From: a virus
Length of the DNA stretch: 48,175 bases
Reading direction: 5' to 3' (one strand)
Virus record (IMG/VR): IMGVR_UViG_3300047483_000164
Span: 1 to 48,175 of that record
The notes under the pieces are model-generated. The model ran no database searches and was not told the DNA's origin. It was given only the letters and a program-made list of their open reading frames with translations. A program made the position numbers and the translations under genes. Every line of letters starts with the position of its first letter. Within the stretch, counting starts at the first letter, position 1. Below are positions 32,141-39,474 of this stretch, piece after piece.

Positions 32141-33170
32141 CTATAAGTACAATATGAATAATTTCTTCTGCCCAGCGCCTTGGCGCTCAATGTTTTATCA
32201 TGTTAACAAGGTATCGGTTTGTTGTATCAGCTCTAAGCAGTTTGATATGTCTCCTACAGAATTTCAAAACAGCGAGTACTTGAAAAATCTAAGACAAAAG
32301 TTTTTAGATGGTGAATACGACGATACATGTTCTGCTTGCAAAAAATTAGAAGATGCTGGCTTACAAAGCATAAGAGAACATATGGTGGCATTATACGGCG
32401 ATACTGCTACACCCGACAACATTGAAACTGAGTTAGATTACATGGAATTACGTACCAGCAATCTTTGCAACTTTCAGTGTAAAATGTGTAATGCACAAAA
32501 CAGCTCATTGATAGCCGGATCAGTTACCAACATTAGCGAGGACAACTTTCAAACAATTCTGAAGTTAGCCGAAAACTTAAAACATTTGACGCTAACTGGT
32601 GGAGAGCCAATGCTTATCAAGCACTACTATGAATTGTTAGATCACTTGGTTAGTCTGGACAAATCAGACCTGACTTTAAAAATTTATACCAACGCTAGTG
32701 TTTATAATCCAGTGTTTGTTGAGAAGATTTTAAAATTCAACACGTATCTGCATCTCAGTATCGACGCAGTAGGTAACACCGCAGAAAATTTAAGAGTAGG
32801 AACCAATTGGAAGGTAGTCGATGAGAATATTAACAAGTTCCTTCAGCTGCCTTTGAAAGTAATCTTTCATACCACAATCACAGGCTCGGCTCTAGAAGAT
32901 ATACATTCATTGGCCCAATACTTCGTTGACATTTTTAAAAAATATCCAAATTGTAAATTTTTAGCACACACAGTTAGGGCTCCTGTGCATATGGCAGTTG
33001 CACATATTCCTAAAAATAAAAGATTGGCTACGATAGATAGTATTGATCAAGCGTTGAATATTTTAACAGACCCGATGTTTACTCAGCTACGGGCACAACT
33101 CATCTCATGTAAACGAGTCATTGTTTCTACTATGCAAACGCCCAAAACAACGTTAAACGATACGCAATAG
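32124..33170 (+). CDS. Radical SAM enzyme
   Basis: 348 residues from ATG 32124, with GGAGG 6 nt upstream, overlapping the previous gene. CNFQCKMC near residue 115 is the CxxxCxxC [4Fe-4S] motif; LTLTGGEPML is the SAM-binding GGE motif. Extra Cys (FFCPAPW, CCISSK, CSAC) at the N-terminus may bind another cluster, as in SPASM/twitch enzymes. The substrate is unknown. Ends in TAG. Confidence 0.88.
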   Translation: MMTMSDYKYNMNNFFCPAPWRSMFYHVNKVSVCCISSKQFDMSPTEFQNSEYLKNLRQKFLDGEYDDTCSACKKLEDAGLQSIREHMVALYGDTATPDNIETELDYMELRTSNLCNFQCKMCNAQNSSLIAGSVTNISEDNFQTILKLAENLKHLTLTGGEPMLIKHYYELLDHLVSLDKSDLTLKIYTNASVYNPVFVEKILKFNTYLHLSIDAVGNTAENLRVGTNWKVVDENINKFLQLPLKVIFHTTITGSALEDIHSLAQYFVDIFKKYPNCKFLAHTVRAPVHMAVAHIPKNKRLATIDSIDQALNILTDPMFTQLRAQLISCKRVIVSTMQTPKTTLNDTQ

Positions 33171-33183
33171 TGTCGATGCTACT

Positions 33184-33214
33184 ATAAGTATCTTAGCTGG
33201 AAAATTTACCCAGC
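33184..33214 (+). promoter_or_regulatory. Late-type element and leader hairpin of the porin gene
   Basis: ATAAGTA (33184-33190) in the same 14-mer context as upstream of uvsW, followed by a perfect TTAGCTGG / CCAGCTAA stem within the expected leader of the porin gene. Confidence 0.45.
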
Positions 33215-33243
33215 TAATTATCTTATTTTACAAGGAAACTCAA

Positions 33244-33804
33244 ATGAAGAAAATTATCTTAGCATCTATTTTGGCAGCAGCCGCTGGTTTGGCAAGCGCC
33301 CAAACATCTGTTACACTCAGCGGCTCTGTCGTTGATTCAGATGTAAATGGTCAACAAACTCACCGCCAAGGTCTAACAGTTCGTACCGGACTTGCTTATG
33401 GCTTGACAGGTGACGTAGGTGTTATCAATAGTCAAAATGACTCAACCAATGCAACATCAGTTCGTCAAGAAGTTGGTGTATCAGGTACAGTGTTTGCAGC
33501 CGGTCCCTTGAGCGCAACAGTACGTGGTGGTATTGGTCAAAAGGCAGTGTCTGGTTCTAGCGCAACTGCCTACTACTCAATTGAGCCAGGTATCAGCTAC
33601 AAGGTCACTGATGCATTGACTGCTCGTGTAGCGTATCGTTTCCGTGATGCATTTTCGTCAAGTGTTGCTGACCGCAGTGACACGACCCGAGTTGGTGTTT
33701 CTTATGCATTGACAAAGAAGGACACTATTGGTGTAGGTTATGATGTCGTCAAGAAAGATGGAGCAGAAAAAGCAACATCACTTAGCTACACACGTTCATT
33801 CTAA
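33244..33804 (+). CDS. Porin-like outer-membrane beta-barrel protein
   Basis: 186 residues. The first 20 residues are a clear signal peptide (MKKIILASILAAAAGLASA, cut before QTSVTLSG). The mature part alternates polar and hydrophobic residues in strands and ends in Phe (LSYTRSF), the Bam recognition signal of outer-membrane barrels. The style of signal and first strand resembles Burkholderiales porins, but at about 166 residues it would form a small 8-10 strand barrel. AAGGAAA ribosome site, terminator downstream: a stand-alone gene. A phage-encoded surface protein could block other phages or change permeability. Confidence 0.82.
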   Translation: MKKIILASILAAAAGLASAQTSVTLSGSVVDSDVNGQQTHRQGLTVRTGLAYGLTGDVGVINSQNDSTNATSVRQEVGVSGTVFAAGPLSATVRGGIGQKAVSGSSATAYYSIEPGISYKVTDALTARVAYRFRDAFSSSVADRSDTTRVGVSYALTKKDTIGVGYDVVKKDGAEKATSLSYTRSF

Positions 33805-33825
33805 TTTAGAGTAAACTAGTCTATC

Positions 33826-33851
33826 AAAGCCGCCGTAATTGGCGGCTTTCT
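33826..33851 (+). terminator. Terminator after the porin gene
   Basis: AAAGCCGCC-GTAATT-GGCGGCTTT, perfect 9-bp stem, short T run. Confidence 0.85.
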
Positions 33852-33862
33852 TATGACAAGTG

Positions 33863-33871
33863 TGTTATAAT
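33863..33871 (+). promoter_or_regulatory. Extended -10 promoter
   Basis: TGT-TATAAT about 50 nt before the gene at 33921; no consensus -35. Confidence 0.55.
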
Positions 33872-33920
33872 TACTTTGCAGACAACAGTTTGCACACACA
33901 CTCAAACACAGGAGAATTTT

Positions 33921-34202
33921 ATGAGTATACCTAAGCCACAGCCTATTGGAACCAATGGCTACATGATCCGTCTTGACTTACTGAAGATGGCAAAAGAAAT
34001 GCTAGAGCAAGATTGGCATGCCCAACGCGATGCAGTTATGTCAGACTACAATAACAAAGTTAGTTTTGCACATGCACAAGCACAAGCCGCAGGTTTCCAA
34101 AATACCACCTTACCACCAACACCGACCTTCAAAGCCTTCCCTACAGAAGAAGAAATTATCAAGAAGGCCAAGGTCCTAAACGAGTTTATCAATACCAAAT
34201 AA
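33921..34202 (+). CDS. Hypothetical protein, 93 aa
   Basis: AGGAG ribosome site 8 nt upstream. Starts MSIPKPQPIGTNGYMIRLDL, helical centre, then FPTEEEIIKKAKVLNEFI. Reminiscent of a small conserved protein of T4-like phages; function unknown. Confidence 0.75.
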   Translation: MSIPKPQPIGTNGYMIRLDLLKMAKEMLEQDWHAQRDAVMSDYNNKVSFAHAQAQAAGFQNTTLPPTPTFKAFPTEEEIIKKAKVLNEFINTK

Positions 34203-34224
34203 CTTAAACTAGTTTAACCAAAAG

Positions 34225-34264
34225 AAGTCTATATGGCTAAGAACCATATAGACTTTCTGCTTTA
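34225..34264 (+). terminator. Terminator
   Basis: AGTCTATATGG-CTAAGAA-CCATATAGACT, perfect 11-bp stem followed by TTCTGCTTT. Confidence 0.7.
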
Positions 34265-34268
34265 ATGT

Positions 34269-34277
34269 TGCTATAAT
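34269..34277 (+). promoter_or_regulatory. Extended -10 promoter
   Basis: TGC-TATAAT, 52 nt before the ATG at 34330. Confidence 0.55.
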
Positions 34278-34329
34278 CAATATACCACCACAGCATTGAT
34301 GCAAGGTGTATTATACAAGGAAACTTAAA

Positions 34330-34608
34330 ATGTTGAAGAAATTTGATGAAACTACCAAGCAGTACAAACTGTTCCAAGCTCTCGTATTGAACGGTGAGAC
34401 ATTGAGCGAAGCCGCAATTGCCAAGCGTTTTGGTATTGCTAACCCAACAGCTACAATCTCCCAGATTCGTCAGCGTGGTTACGCAGTTTATGCCAAGCAA
34501 CGTGTTGCTGGTAACGGTGTCAAGGTTACTGAATACCAACATGGTCAAGCAAGCCGCAAGATGGTTGCTTTGGCATACAAGGCCCAGAGTCTGGGTATTG
34601 CAATCTAA
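34330..34608 (+). CDS. Winged-helix DNA-binding protein, 92 aa
   Basis: AAGGAAA ribosome site. KYKLFQALVLNGETLSEAAIAKRFG then ATISQIRQRGYAVYAKQRV reads as a compact winged helix: helix-turn-helix followed by a beta wing. It is a plausible phage transcription regulator. It has its own promoter and is bounded by terminators on both sides. Confidence 0.75.
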   Translation: MLKKFDETTKQYKLFQALVLNGETLSEAAIAKRFGIANPTATISQIRQRGYAVYAKQRVAGNGVKVTEYQHGQASRKMVALAYKAQSLGIAI

Positions 34609-34624
34609 TTTGGATTGCTGATTT

Positions 34625-34649
34625 GAAAAGGCTCCTAGGAGCCTTTTCT
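34625..34649. terminator. Palindromic terminator
   Basis: GAAAAGGCTC-CTAG-GAGCCTTTTC; symmetrical, so it could act in both directions. A promoter starts 2 nt later. Confidence 0.8.
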
Positions 34650-34650
34650 A

Positions 34651-34679
34651 TTGACAACACACAACAAAGGTGTTATAAT
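34651..34679 (+). promoter_or_regulatory. Consensus sigma70 promoter
   Basis: TTGACA, 17-bp spacer, TATAAT. The -10 ends 6 nt before the ATG at 34686, so the first gene of this operon would be leaderless. Confidence 0.9.
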
Positions 34680-34685
34680 TAAGCC

Positions 34686-35141
34686 ATGTACACAGAAGAA
34701 CAATACGAAGCGTTTACTAAACGCATGGAAGAAACATATCCCAAAATGTTTGCCGAGCCATACGGCGGCTTTGCAGTCAGTCAAGGATGGTGGCCCATTC
34801 TTGAAAAGTTATGCGCCAACATACAACAGCATACTGAGTGGGTAAATTCTACTAGAGAACGGTTGTCGGTGAAAAATGAATACGACAACGCTATCCCGGA
34901 TGAATGCCCACAAGTTGTTGTAGAACAGATCAAAGAAAAGTTTGGTGGCCTACGTTTCTACTACCAAGGCGGGGACGACCAAATTCACGGTATGGTACGA
35001 ATGGCCGAAGCCTGGGCCAGTACAGCATGCGAAGAATGTGGTGCAATTGGCACACGCAGATCGGGCGGCTGGATTCGCACCTTGTGTGATGTACACGAAG
35101 CAGAACGTCAAGAACGTCTCAAGGAAAGAAACGATGAGTAA
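34686..35141 (+). CDS. Zinc-ribbon containing hypothetical protein, 151 aa
   Basis: CEECGAIGTRRSGGWIRTLCDVH near the C-terminus is a CxxC...CxxH zinc ribbon. The middle has VEQIKEKFGGLRFYYQGGDD, a motif I have seen in small phage proteins of unknown role. No ribosome site; translation is probably leaderless. First gene of an early operon reaching the kinase gene. Confidence 0.75.
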   Translation: MYTEEQYEAFTKRMEETYPKMFAEPYGGFAVSQGWWPILEKLCANIQQHTEWVNSTRERLSVKNEYDNAIPDECPQVVVEQIKEKFGGLRFYYQGGDDQIHGMVRMAEAWASTACEECGAIGTRRSGGWIRTLCDVHEAERQERLKERNDE

Positions 35142-35361
35142 TAGTGATATTGTTGATCTTATTGTTGCCCTGGCACAAGAAGTAGAAGTAACAGATCCAA
35201 TTGATTGGGGCATGCTGGCCATTGATGAGGAAGAAGCGTATCGTATGATGGCTATTTCTATTTTAGAAACATTCCCAGATGAAAGCATTACGATCCAAGC
35301 TGTTCTTACCAAACTGACTGTAGAAAACTTTGTTCTTAATTTAAAACTTGCACAGCGATGA
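35134..35361 (+). CDS. Small acidic protein, 75 aa
   Basis: ATG 35134 overlaps the previous stop by 8 bases, with AAGGAAAG upstream. MSNSDIVDLIVALAQEVEVT, two helices and many Asp/Glu. ATGA overlap with the kinase. Function unknown. Confidence 0.7.
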   Translation: MSNSDIVDLIVALAQEVEVTDPIDWGMLAIDEEEAYRMMAISILETFPDESITIQAVLTKLTVENFVLNLKLAQR

Positions 35362-35825
35362 GCACATTATATGTATTAGTAGGAGTTCCTGGCTCCGGCA
35401 AAACAACTTGGATAGGTCAACAAATGTTTGACTGGACCAACACTGTGATTGTTAGCACAGACAACCACGTTGAACAGTATGCACGGAGTGTGGGCAAGAC
35501 CTATTCCGAAGTGTTTAAAGACTACATGCCAACAGCACTTGACCTTATGACAAAGACAGCAGTTGATGCATTTAAGAACAACCGGGTTGTAATTTGGGAT
35601 CAGACCAGTACAACAGCAAAGACTCGTGCTCGTAAATTACGCATGGCACCCAAGCACTACACCAAGGTAGCAGTGGTGTTTAAAACTCCTGCACCCGAGC
35701 AACATGCAAAAATGTTAGACCGTCCGGGTAAGAACATTCCCGATGAAATTGTGCAAGACATGATCAATCGCTTTGAGTATCCTACTGAAGCTGAGGGCTT
35801 TGATCGCATTATTAACGCAAACTAA
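35358..35825 (+). CDS. P-loop polynucleotide kinase (AAA_33 type)
   Basis: 155 residues. GVPGSGKTTW is the Walker A motif at about 9-18; VIVSTDNH supplies the Asp after beta-2; VVIWDQTSTTAKTRARKLR matches the DxT...R substrate/lid region of 5'-polynucleotide kinases such as the T4 Pnk kinase domain. There is no phosphatase domain. Together with the RNA ligase at 5373 it could heal and seal cleaved RNAs. Confidence 0.85.
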   Translation: MSTLYVLVGVPGSGKTTWIGQQMFDWTNTVIVSTDNHVEQYARSVGKTYSEVFKDYMPTALDLMTKTAVDAFKNNRVVIWDQTSTTAKTRARKLRMAPKHYTKVAVVFKTPAPEQHAKMLDRPGKNIPDEIVQDMINRFEYPTEAEGFDRIINAN

Positions 35826-35833
35826 GGTTTCCC

Positions 35834-36292
35834 GTGAAAAAGATTTTTTACGAACGAGTTGGCCGTAAGTACGTCCCGGTACAAGAGTACGACAACGAAC
35901 TCATGGATAGTTTTCCCAAAGGCAATCATCTTGTCATGTGCTACCCCGGCGGACAAAGCCGTCGCTTTAACATTGAACCCGCACTTGCTCCTATGATTGC
36001 CGCGGCTCGTTATGCCGAAGATGCAATGAGCAAGGCTGTGCAACGAGCAAGTGAAATGCGTCCGCACAACAAGCCTATCACAGAAGAACAAAAAGCTGCC
36101 TGGGATCATCTTGCCAAATTGTTCGACAGCGAGCGTTACTATGTCGAATTGCCTAGTGCTCGAGAAGTTACCGAAGCAGGCCTAAAAGCCATGGAAGAGG
36201 AAGCTAATAAGTTGCTCGAGCACCCAATGGTTAGACAAGCATACGATGAGTTTATGGCTACCTGCAAGTTAGTGTTGGATCAAAATAAATAA
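35834..36292 (+). CDS. Hypothetical protein, 152 aa (GTG start)
   Basis: GTG start; no ATG is available near the N-terminus. Starts MKKIFYERVGRKYVPVQEYD, then a beta strand pair (HLVMCYPGGQSRRFNI) and long helices. Possibly a conserved protein of this phage group; function unknown. The late promoter for the next gene overlaps its last codons. Confidence 0.7.
   Translation: MKKIFYERVGRKYVPVQEYDNELMDSFPKGNHLVMCYPGGQSRRFNIEPALAPMIAAARYAEDAMSKAVQRASEMRPHNKPITEEQKAAWDHLAKLFDSERYYVELPSAREVTEAGLKAMEEEANKLLEHPMVRQAYDEFMATCKLVLDQNK
36285..36291 (+). promoter_or_regulatory. T4-type late promoter ATAAATA
   Basis: 4 nt (ACGG) before the ATG at 36296; overlaps the preceding stop codon. Confidence 0.6.
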
Positions 36293-36295
36293 CGG

Positions 36296-36955
36296 ATGCA
36301 TCCAGACTTCTTTGTTCCACTAAACTTAGCATTACCTGCTTCTGTTAAAAGTTTCTTTCAAGAAGTTTATGTAGATGAACTAAAAGGAAAACAGTCCAAG
36401 CGTCAACAACTTGGGCTGTTTCCTTTGCCAGATTCAAATGAAGCAATTGAATTAAAGACGTTAGTAGATAATTTTCTATTGCCGCTTGGACTACAGTCTG
36501 GTGCATTTGGTGCCTTTGCCTTGAACCCATTGGTCGAGGACAACAACATACACGTAGATGCCATGCGTCTAAACACACGCTTGAGTTTTTACGAACTAGC
36601 CGAAACACCTGGAAGCATCAACTGGTACGCAGATGACGGTACTGGCTACGAAGATTGGCGCCCAAGTTATTTAGGTGGTAGGCCTATTCTAGACTATCGC
36701 TATCCTTGGGTGGATGAGCTACAAGCAGGTAAACGAACCTGGGCACAATGTCCCGAACCTGTTTACAGTGTGACGACTAATGTACCAAGTGCATTGATAA
36801 TGACAGCACTACCTCACAATGTTGTACAAGGGCCAGGTTTTAGAATCACAGTCAGTTGTCAAGTTGTTGACGCCGAGACTGGTTCAGTGGAGCATACTTG
36901 GGCAAAAGTACGAAGCTATTTCAACTCCACTGTATCGCCTGCCAGTGCATCCTAA
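36296..36955 (+). CDS. 2OG-Fe(II) oxygenase-like protein
   Basis: 219 residues. NNIHVDAMRLNTRLSFYEL contains the H-x-D pair and the following strand; LPHNVVQGPGFRITVSCQV contains the distal His and the Arg that binds 2-oxoglutarate. There is a long Trp/Tyr-rich insert between them. Leaderless late start. Its 3' end overlaps the convergent methyltransferase gene by 35 bases. Confidence 0.7.
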   Translation: MHPDFFVPLNLALPASVKSFFQEVYVDELKGKQSKRQQLGLFPLPDSNEAIELKTLVDNFLLPLGLQSGAFGAFALNPLVEDNNIHVDAMRLNTRLSFYELAETPGSINWYADDGTGYEDWRPSYLGGRPILDYRYPWVDELQAGKRTWAQCPEPVYSVTTNVPSALIMTALPHNVVQGPGFRITVSCQVVDAETGSVEHTWAKVRSYFNSTVSPASAS

Positions 36956-37727
36956 TGCTTTTATAGCCTGTGCCAAAGTAGTCTGACCCTGGCATACCCT
37001 TGAACAGTTTGGGATTGTTTTCTGGATCACGAAGCATAGCCAATACAACCTGTTGTGCCCGTTCTGGGTTCTTGGCATAAAACACTTTGTTCTTGCCCCA
37101 CAAGATTGGGAACAATAAACCTTCCTGTTGTGCAATCACAGTGGCCACAGTACGCAGTGGGGCGCCAGTGCACCAGTCATCGACAATGTAAATGCCAGTG
37201 TCTTTTAGCTTGGGTATGCAGTGGCGTATGGTTGTTAAGTTTTCCTCTACACTATCACCGTAGTCATGATGGATGATGTCGTACTGCCGATCGTCAAGAT
37301 CTTTTTCATCTAATACACACTTCAAGTCAATAGGTGTGTTGGTTAGTCGTAAGGTACGTTGTTGTATCCATTTTGTTGCTTCTTGTGGGGTGTTTAGGCT
37401 TGCTAAACTGCCGCGCTCATGTTCGCTTAGGCAACGATTAAAGTGGTCAGTGTACCAAGCGCCGCGACTTTGGCGAGCACCGGCACCAATGAACTCTAAG
37501 CTATCAACTCCTGTAAATTTCACACCAGGATGCCCAGTTGCAGTTAGTAGCTGATTGAACAGACCAAGTCCACCACCCAGGTAAGAACCTAGCTCTAACA
37601 TACTATCAACTTGATCAATGTTTTTAAACACCATCCAAGCCGCAATGATATCTTCGGGTGGGCTCAACATGCCCAATTTGAGAACATGCTCGTAAATTCC
37701 CCTGACGTTTTTGTATGAATAATCCAT
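36921..37727 (-). CDS. Class I SAM-dependent methyltransferase
   Basis: 268 residues, minus strand. DSMLELGSYLGGGLGLF is the glycine-rich SAM-binding motif I, VKFTGVDSLEF the acidic end of beta-2, and YDIIHHDYGDS beta-4; IYIVDDWCTG fits the Methyltransf_24 style of sugar/small-molecule methyltransferases. It sits between two oxygenase-like genes, suggesting a shared modification function. Confidence 0.8.
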   Translation of the reverse strand: MDYSYKNVRGIYEHVLKLGMLSPPEDIIAAWMVFKNIDQVDSMLELGSYLGGGLGLFNQLLTATGHPGVKFTGVDSLEFIGAGARQSRGAWYTDHFNRCLSEHERGSLASLNTPQEATKWIQQRTLRLTNTPIDLKCVLDEKDLDDRQYDIIHHDYGDSVEENLTTIRHCIPKLKDTGIYIVDDWCTGAPLRTVATVIAQQEGLLFPILWGKNKVFYAKNPERAQQVVLAMLRDPENNPKLFKGMPGSDYFGTGYKSIRMHWQAIQWS

Positions 37728-37728
37728 G

Positions 37729-37735
37729 ATAAATA
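37729..37735 (+). promoter_or_regulatory. T4-type late promoter ATAAATA
   Basis: 4 nt (TCGT) before the ATG at 37740. Only 12 bp separate this start from the minus-strand methyltransferase start, so the two promoters must overlap. Confidence 0.6.
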
Positions 37736-37739
37736 TCGT

Positions 37740-38285
37740 ATGCTTAACAATTACTATGTCTACGAAACTCCTGATTTCCTAGACCTTCCCTACATTCATA
37801 ACTTAGTTATGAAGAAATTGGAAACGGATTTTGTCAAACAAGGATACGTACGAATCAATGTAGAATCAGATCCTTACCTAAAGTCAGTGCAAGACCGTTT
37901 TCCATTCCTAGGCGAATGGCTTAACATCTATCATACACGCCCGGTGGGCCACATCCCCTTGCACATTGACGGGCACAGGCTAGCCGCATTCAACATCCCA
38001 ATCGAAGGTTGTGATGAAACTAGCCAGACCATTTACTATGAAAGTGCAACTGATGCGCCGCTGGAAAAAGTTTACAAAGAAGATGAGCGCCACTACAGGA
38101 TTAACGGAGAAGTTCGAGAAGTTTACCGCTTTGCATTGACACGTCCAGCACTAATTCGCAACGATGTAGCGCATGACGTAAAAAGGTTTAACGCTACTGG
38201 CACTAGGATCATTGCAAGTTGGGGAGTTAGCGGGACATTTGAAGAGTGTCGTAGTATGTTAGTACAACAGCTTATGAGCAAATGA
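37740..38285 (+). CDS. Aspartyl/asparaginyl beta-hydroxylase-like protein
   Basis: 181 residues. GHIPLHIDGHRLAAFNIPIEG carries H-x-D, and VAHDVKRFNATGTRIIASW carries the distal His and Arg, the classical spacing of Asp/Asn hydroxylase-fold proteins. Leaderless late start. Substrate unknown. Confidence 0.75.
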   Translation: MLNNYYVYETPDFLDLPYIHNLVMKKLETDFVKQGYVRINVESDPYLKSVQDRFPFLGEWLNIYHTRPVGHIPLHIDGHRLAAFNIPIEGCDETSQTIYYESATDAPLEKVYKEDERHYRINGEVREVYRFALTRPALIRNDVAHDVKRFNATGTRIIASWGVSGTFEECRSMLVQQLMSK

Positions 38286-38299
38286 AGGCTTAACCTTTA

Positions 38300-38307
38300 T
38301 ATAAATA
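38300..38307 (+). promoter_or_regulatory. T4 late promoter TATAAATA (exact)
   Basis: The full eight-base T4 late promoter consensus, 5 nt before the ATG at 38313. Confidence 0.75.
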
Positions 38308-38312
38308 TCACA

Positions 38313-38966
38313 ATGAAACTAATCAAAGAACAAACTGGCTTTATCGATTTAAGAAACACAATGTATCCATGCACGGGTACCAAGTTATGCTACTCGAGTT
38401 ATACTGCAACACCTTACAGTACTGTCTATGGCTTCGTACTCGAAGGCGAAGTAATCTTACCAAACGGGTGGACTGCTAAACCTCAACAATACTTTTGCTA
38501 TGCGGCAAAAGATGCTGACGTGTTTGTTACGAATGGCACAGCGGTATTCATTGAACGTTTAGGCTTTCTGGGGCAAAACGTATTAGGTGGTCCGCTTGAA
38601 GAATCTGGTCGCTTATGCTACATTGATGGATGCAGTGATAGCTTATTGGTGTATCCGCCACGTTCTGGTGATCCTAGCTTAAACATGTTATTCTTCCCAC
38701 CGGGCATTGATCAAACATTCCACATTCATCCAAGTGTACGACTTGGTGTTGTAGTCAAAGGCTCAGGCAAGTCAACACTGACCAATGAAACAATTGACTT
38801 GGAAGCGGGCGATTTGTTTTGTATTGAAGAACGCGAATACCATCGCTTCCGTACAGAAGAAGGACAGACACTTACTGTTATTGCATTCCACCCCGACGGT
38901 GACTGGGGTCCAACAGACCAGAACCACACCATGTTGAACAGAACATACATTACTAGTAAGAACTAG
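38313..38966 (+). CDS. Cupin-domain protein
   Basis: 217 residues. The second half has FHIHPSVRLGVVVKGSGKS and LEAGDLFCIEEREYHRF, the two cupin motifs with metal-binding His residues. Ends in FHPDGDWGPTDQNHTMLNR. The N-terminal 100 residues look like a divergent first cupin, making it bicupin. Enzyme activity unknown. Stop is TAG. Confidence 0.75.
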   Translation: MKLIKEQTGFIDLRNTMYPCTGTKLCYSSYTATPYSTVYGFVLEGEVILPNGWTAKPQQYFCYAAKDADVFVTNGTAVFIERLGFLGQNVLGGPLEESGRLCYIDGCSDSLLVYPPRSGDPSLNMLFFPPGIDQTFHIHPSVRLGVVVKGSGKSTLTNETIDLEAGDLFCIEEREYHRFRTEEGQTLTVIAFHPDGDWGPTDQNHTMLNRTYITSKN

Positions 38967-39003
38967 TTACTTTTTAAAAAGTTAAATTTTTCCACCATAA
39001 CCG

Positions 39004-39032
39004 TTGACTTTTTCTTTCAATGGATATATAAT
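39004..39032 (+). promoter_or_regulatory. Sigma70-type promoter of the tRNA leader
   Basis: TTGACT, 17-bp spacer, TATAAT. The -10 ends 6 nt before the ATG of a short reading frame at 39039. Confidence 0.85.
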
Positions 39033-39038
39033 AGTACA

Positions 39039-39107
39039 ATGATAAACACAAACTTAAACTTACTAGGCACAACAGGAAACGCCGCGGAGGATACTCCCGG
39101 GGTTTGA
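39039..39107 (+). CDS. Putative 22-aa leader peptide
   Basis: Begins MINTNLNLLGTTG and ends NAAEDTPGV-stop. Contains only M, I, N, T, L, G, A, E, D, P and V, all amino acids for which tRNAs are encoded in the downstream cluster; F, S, Y, W, H, Q, R, C and K are absent. Leaderless start 6 nt after a -10 box. Its last five codons lie in a segment that can pair with the terminator arm downstream, as in classical attenuators. Not proven to be translated. Confidence 0.4.
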   Translation: MINTNLNLLGTTGNAAEDTPGV

Positions 39108-39165
39108 TTCTACATGTCTTGTAAGATTAAGCCCCGGACCTAAACACTCCGGGGTTTTTGTTTTT
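39086..39165 (+). promoter_or_regulatory. Candidate transcription attenuator
   Basis: Four pairing segments in series: 1, GGAG (39086-39089) with CTCC (39094-39097), loop GATA; 2, CCGGGGTTT (39097-39105) with 3, AAGCCCCGG (39129-39137); 3, CCCCGGA (39132-39138) with 4, TCCGGGG (39148-39154), followed by TTTTTGTTTTT. The 2:3 and 3:4 helices share the CCCCGG and exclude one another. The 3:4 helix is a textbook terminator in front of the first tRNA. Confidence 0.6.
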
Positions 39166-39193
39166 AGTAGTTTAGTATTAGAATATTTTTGAT

Positions 39194-39267
39194 GCGTGGT
39201 TCGTTTAATGGTAGGACCTAACGTTGCCAACGTTAAGACAAGAGTTCGATTCTCTTACCCCGCACCA
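39194..39267 (+). tRNA. tRNA-Gly(GCC)
   Basis: Anticodon arm TAACG-TTGCCAA-CGTTA, T arm AAGAG-TTCGATT-CTCTT, CCA encoded. One acceptor mismatch (T4-C69). First tRNA after the attenuator. Confidence 0.85.
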
Positions 39268-39277
39268 AAAATACTTT

Positions 39278-39423
39278 AAAAAGTGTTGACAAGGTACCAA
39301 AAGTACCGTATAATTGACAACATACTGTAGCAATACAGCAAGAGAAGCAGACAGTGTTGTAGAAATACAACAAAGTAGTTTCAAAAAAGTGTTGACAAGG
39401 TACCAAAAGTACCGTATAATTGA
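39278..39423 (+). repeat. Duplicated 40-bp promoter unit with operator-like palindrome
   Basis: Identical 40-bp units at 39278-39317 and 39384-39423, each a perfect sigma70 promoter (TTGACA at 39286 and 39392; TATAAT at 39309 and 39415; 17-bp spacers). In both, the spacer is the inverted repeat GGTAC-CAAAA-GTACC (39293-39307, 39399-39413), a candidate repressor site. Two small hairpins (CTGTAGCAATACAG and GTTGTAGAAATACAAC) lie between them. Confidence 0.85.
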
Positions 39424-39459
39424 TACTTAGACAGCAACAAATGATCGAGTAGTTGCAGA

Positions 39460-39474
39460 GTTCTTTAAAATTTT
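39460..39474 (+). promoter_or_regulatory. boxA-like antitermination site
   Basis: GTTCTTTAAAATTTT resembles bacterial rRNA-operon boxA (TGYTCTTTAAMA), 40 nt after the second duplicated promoter. Confidence 0.55.

Noticed and set aside
33168-33371. Readthrough of the TAG ending the radical SAM gene
   Set aside because: The 66-codon extension runs out of frame through the porin signal sequence and looks random.
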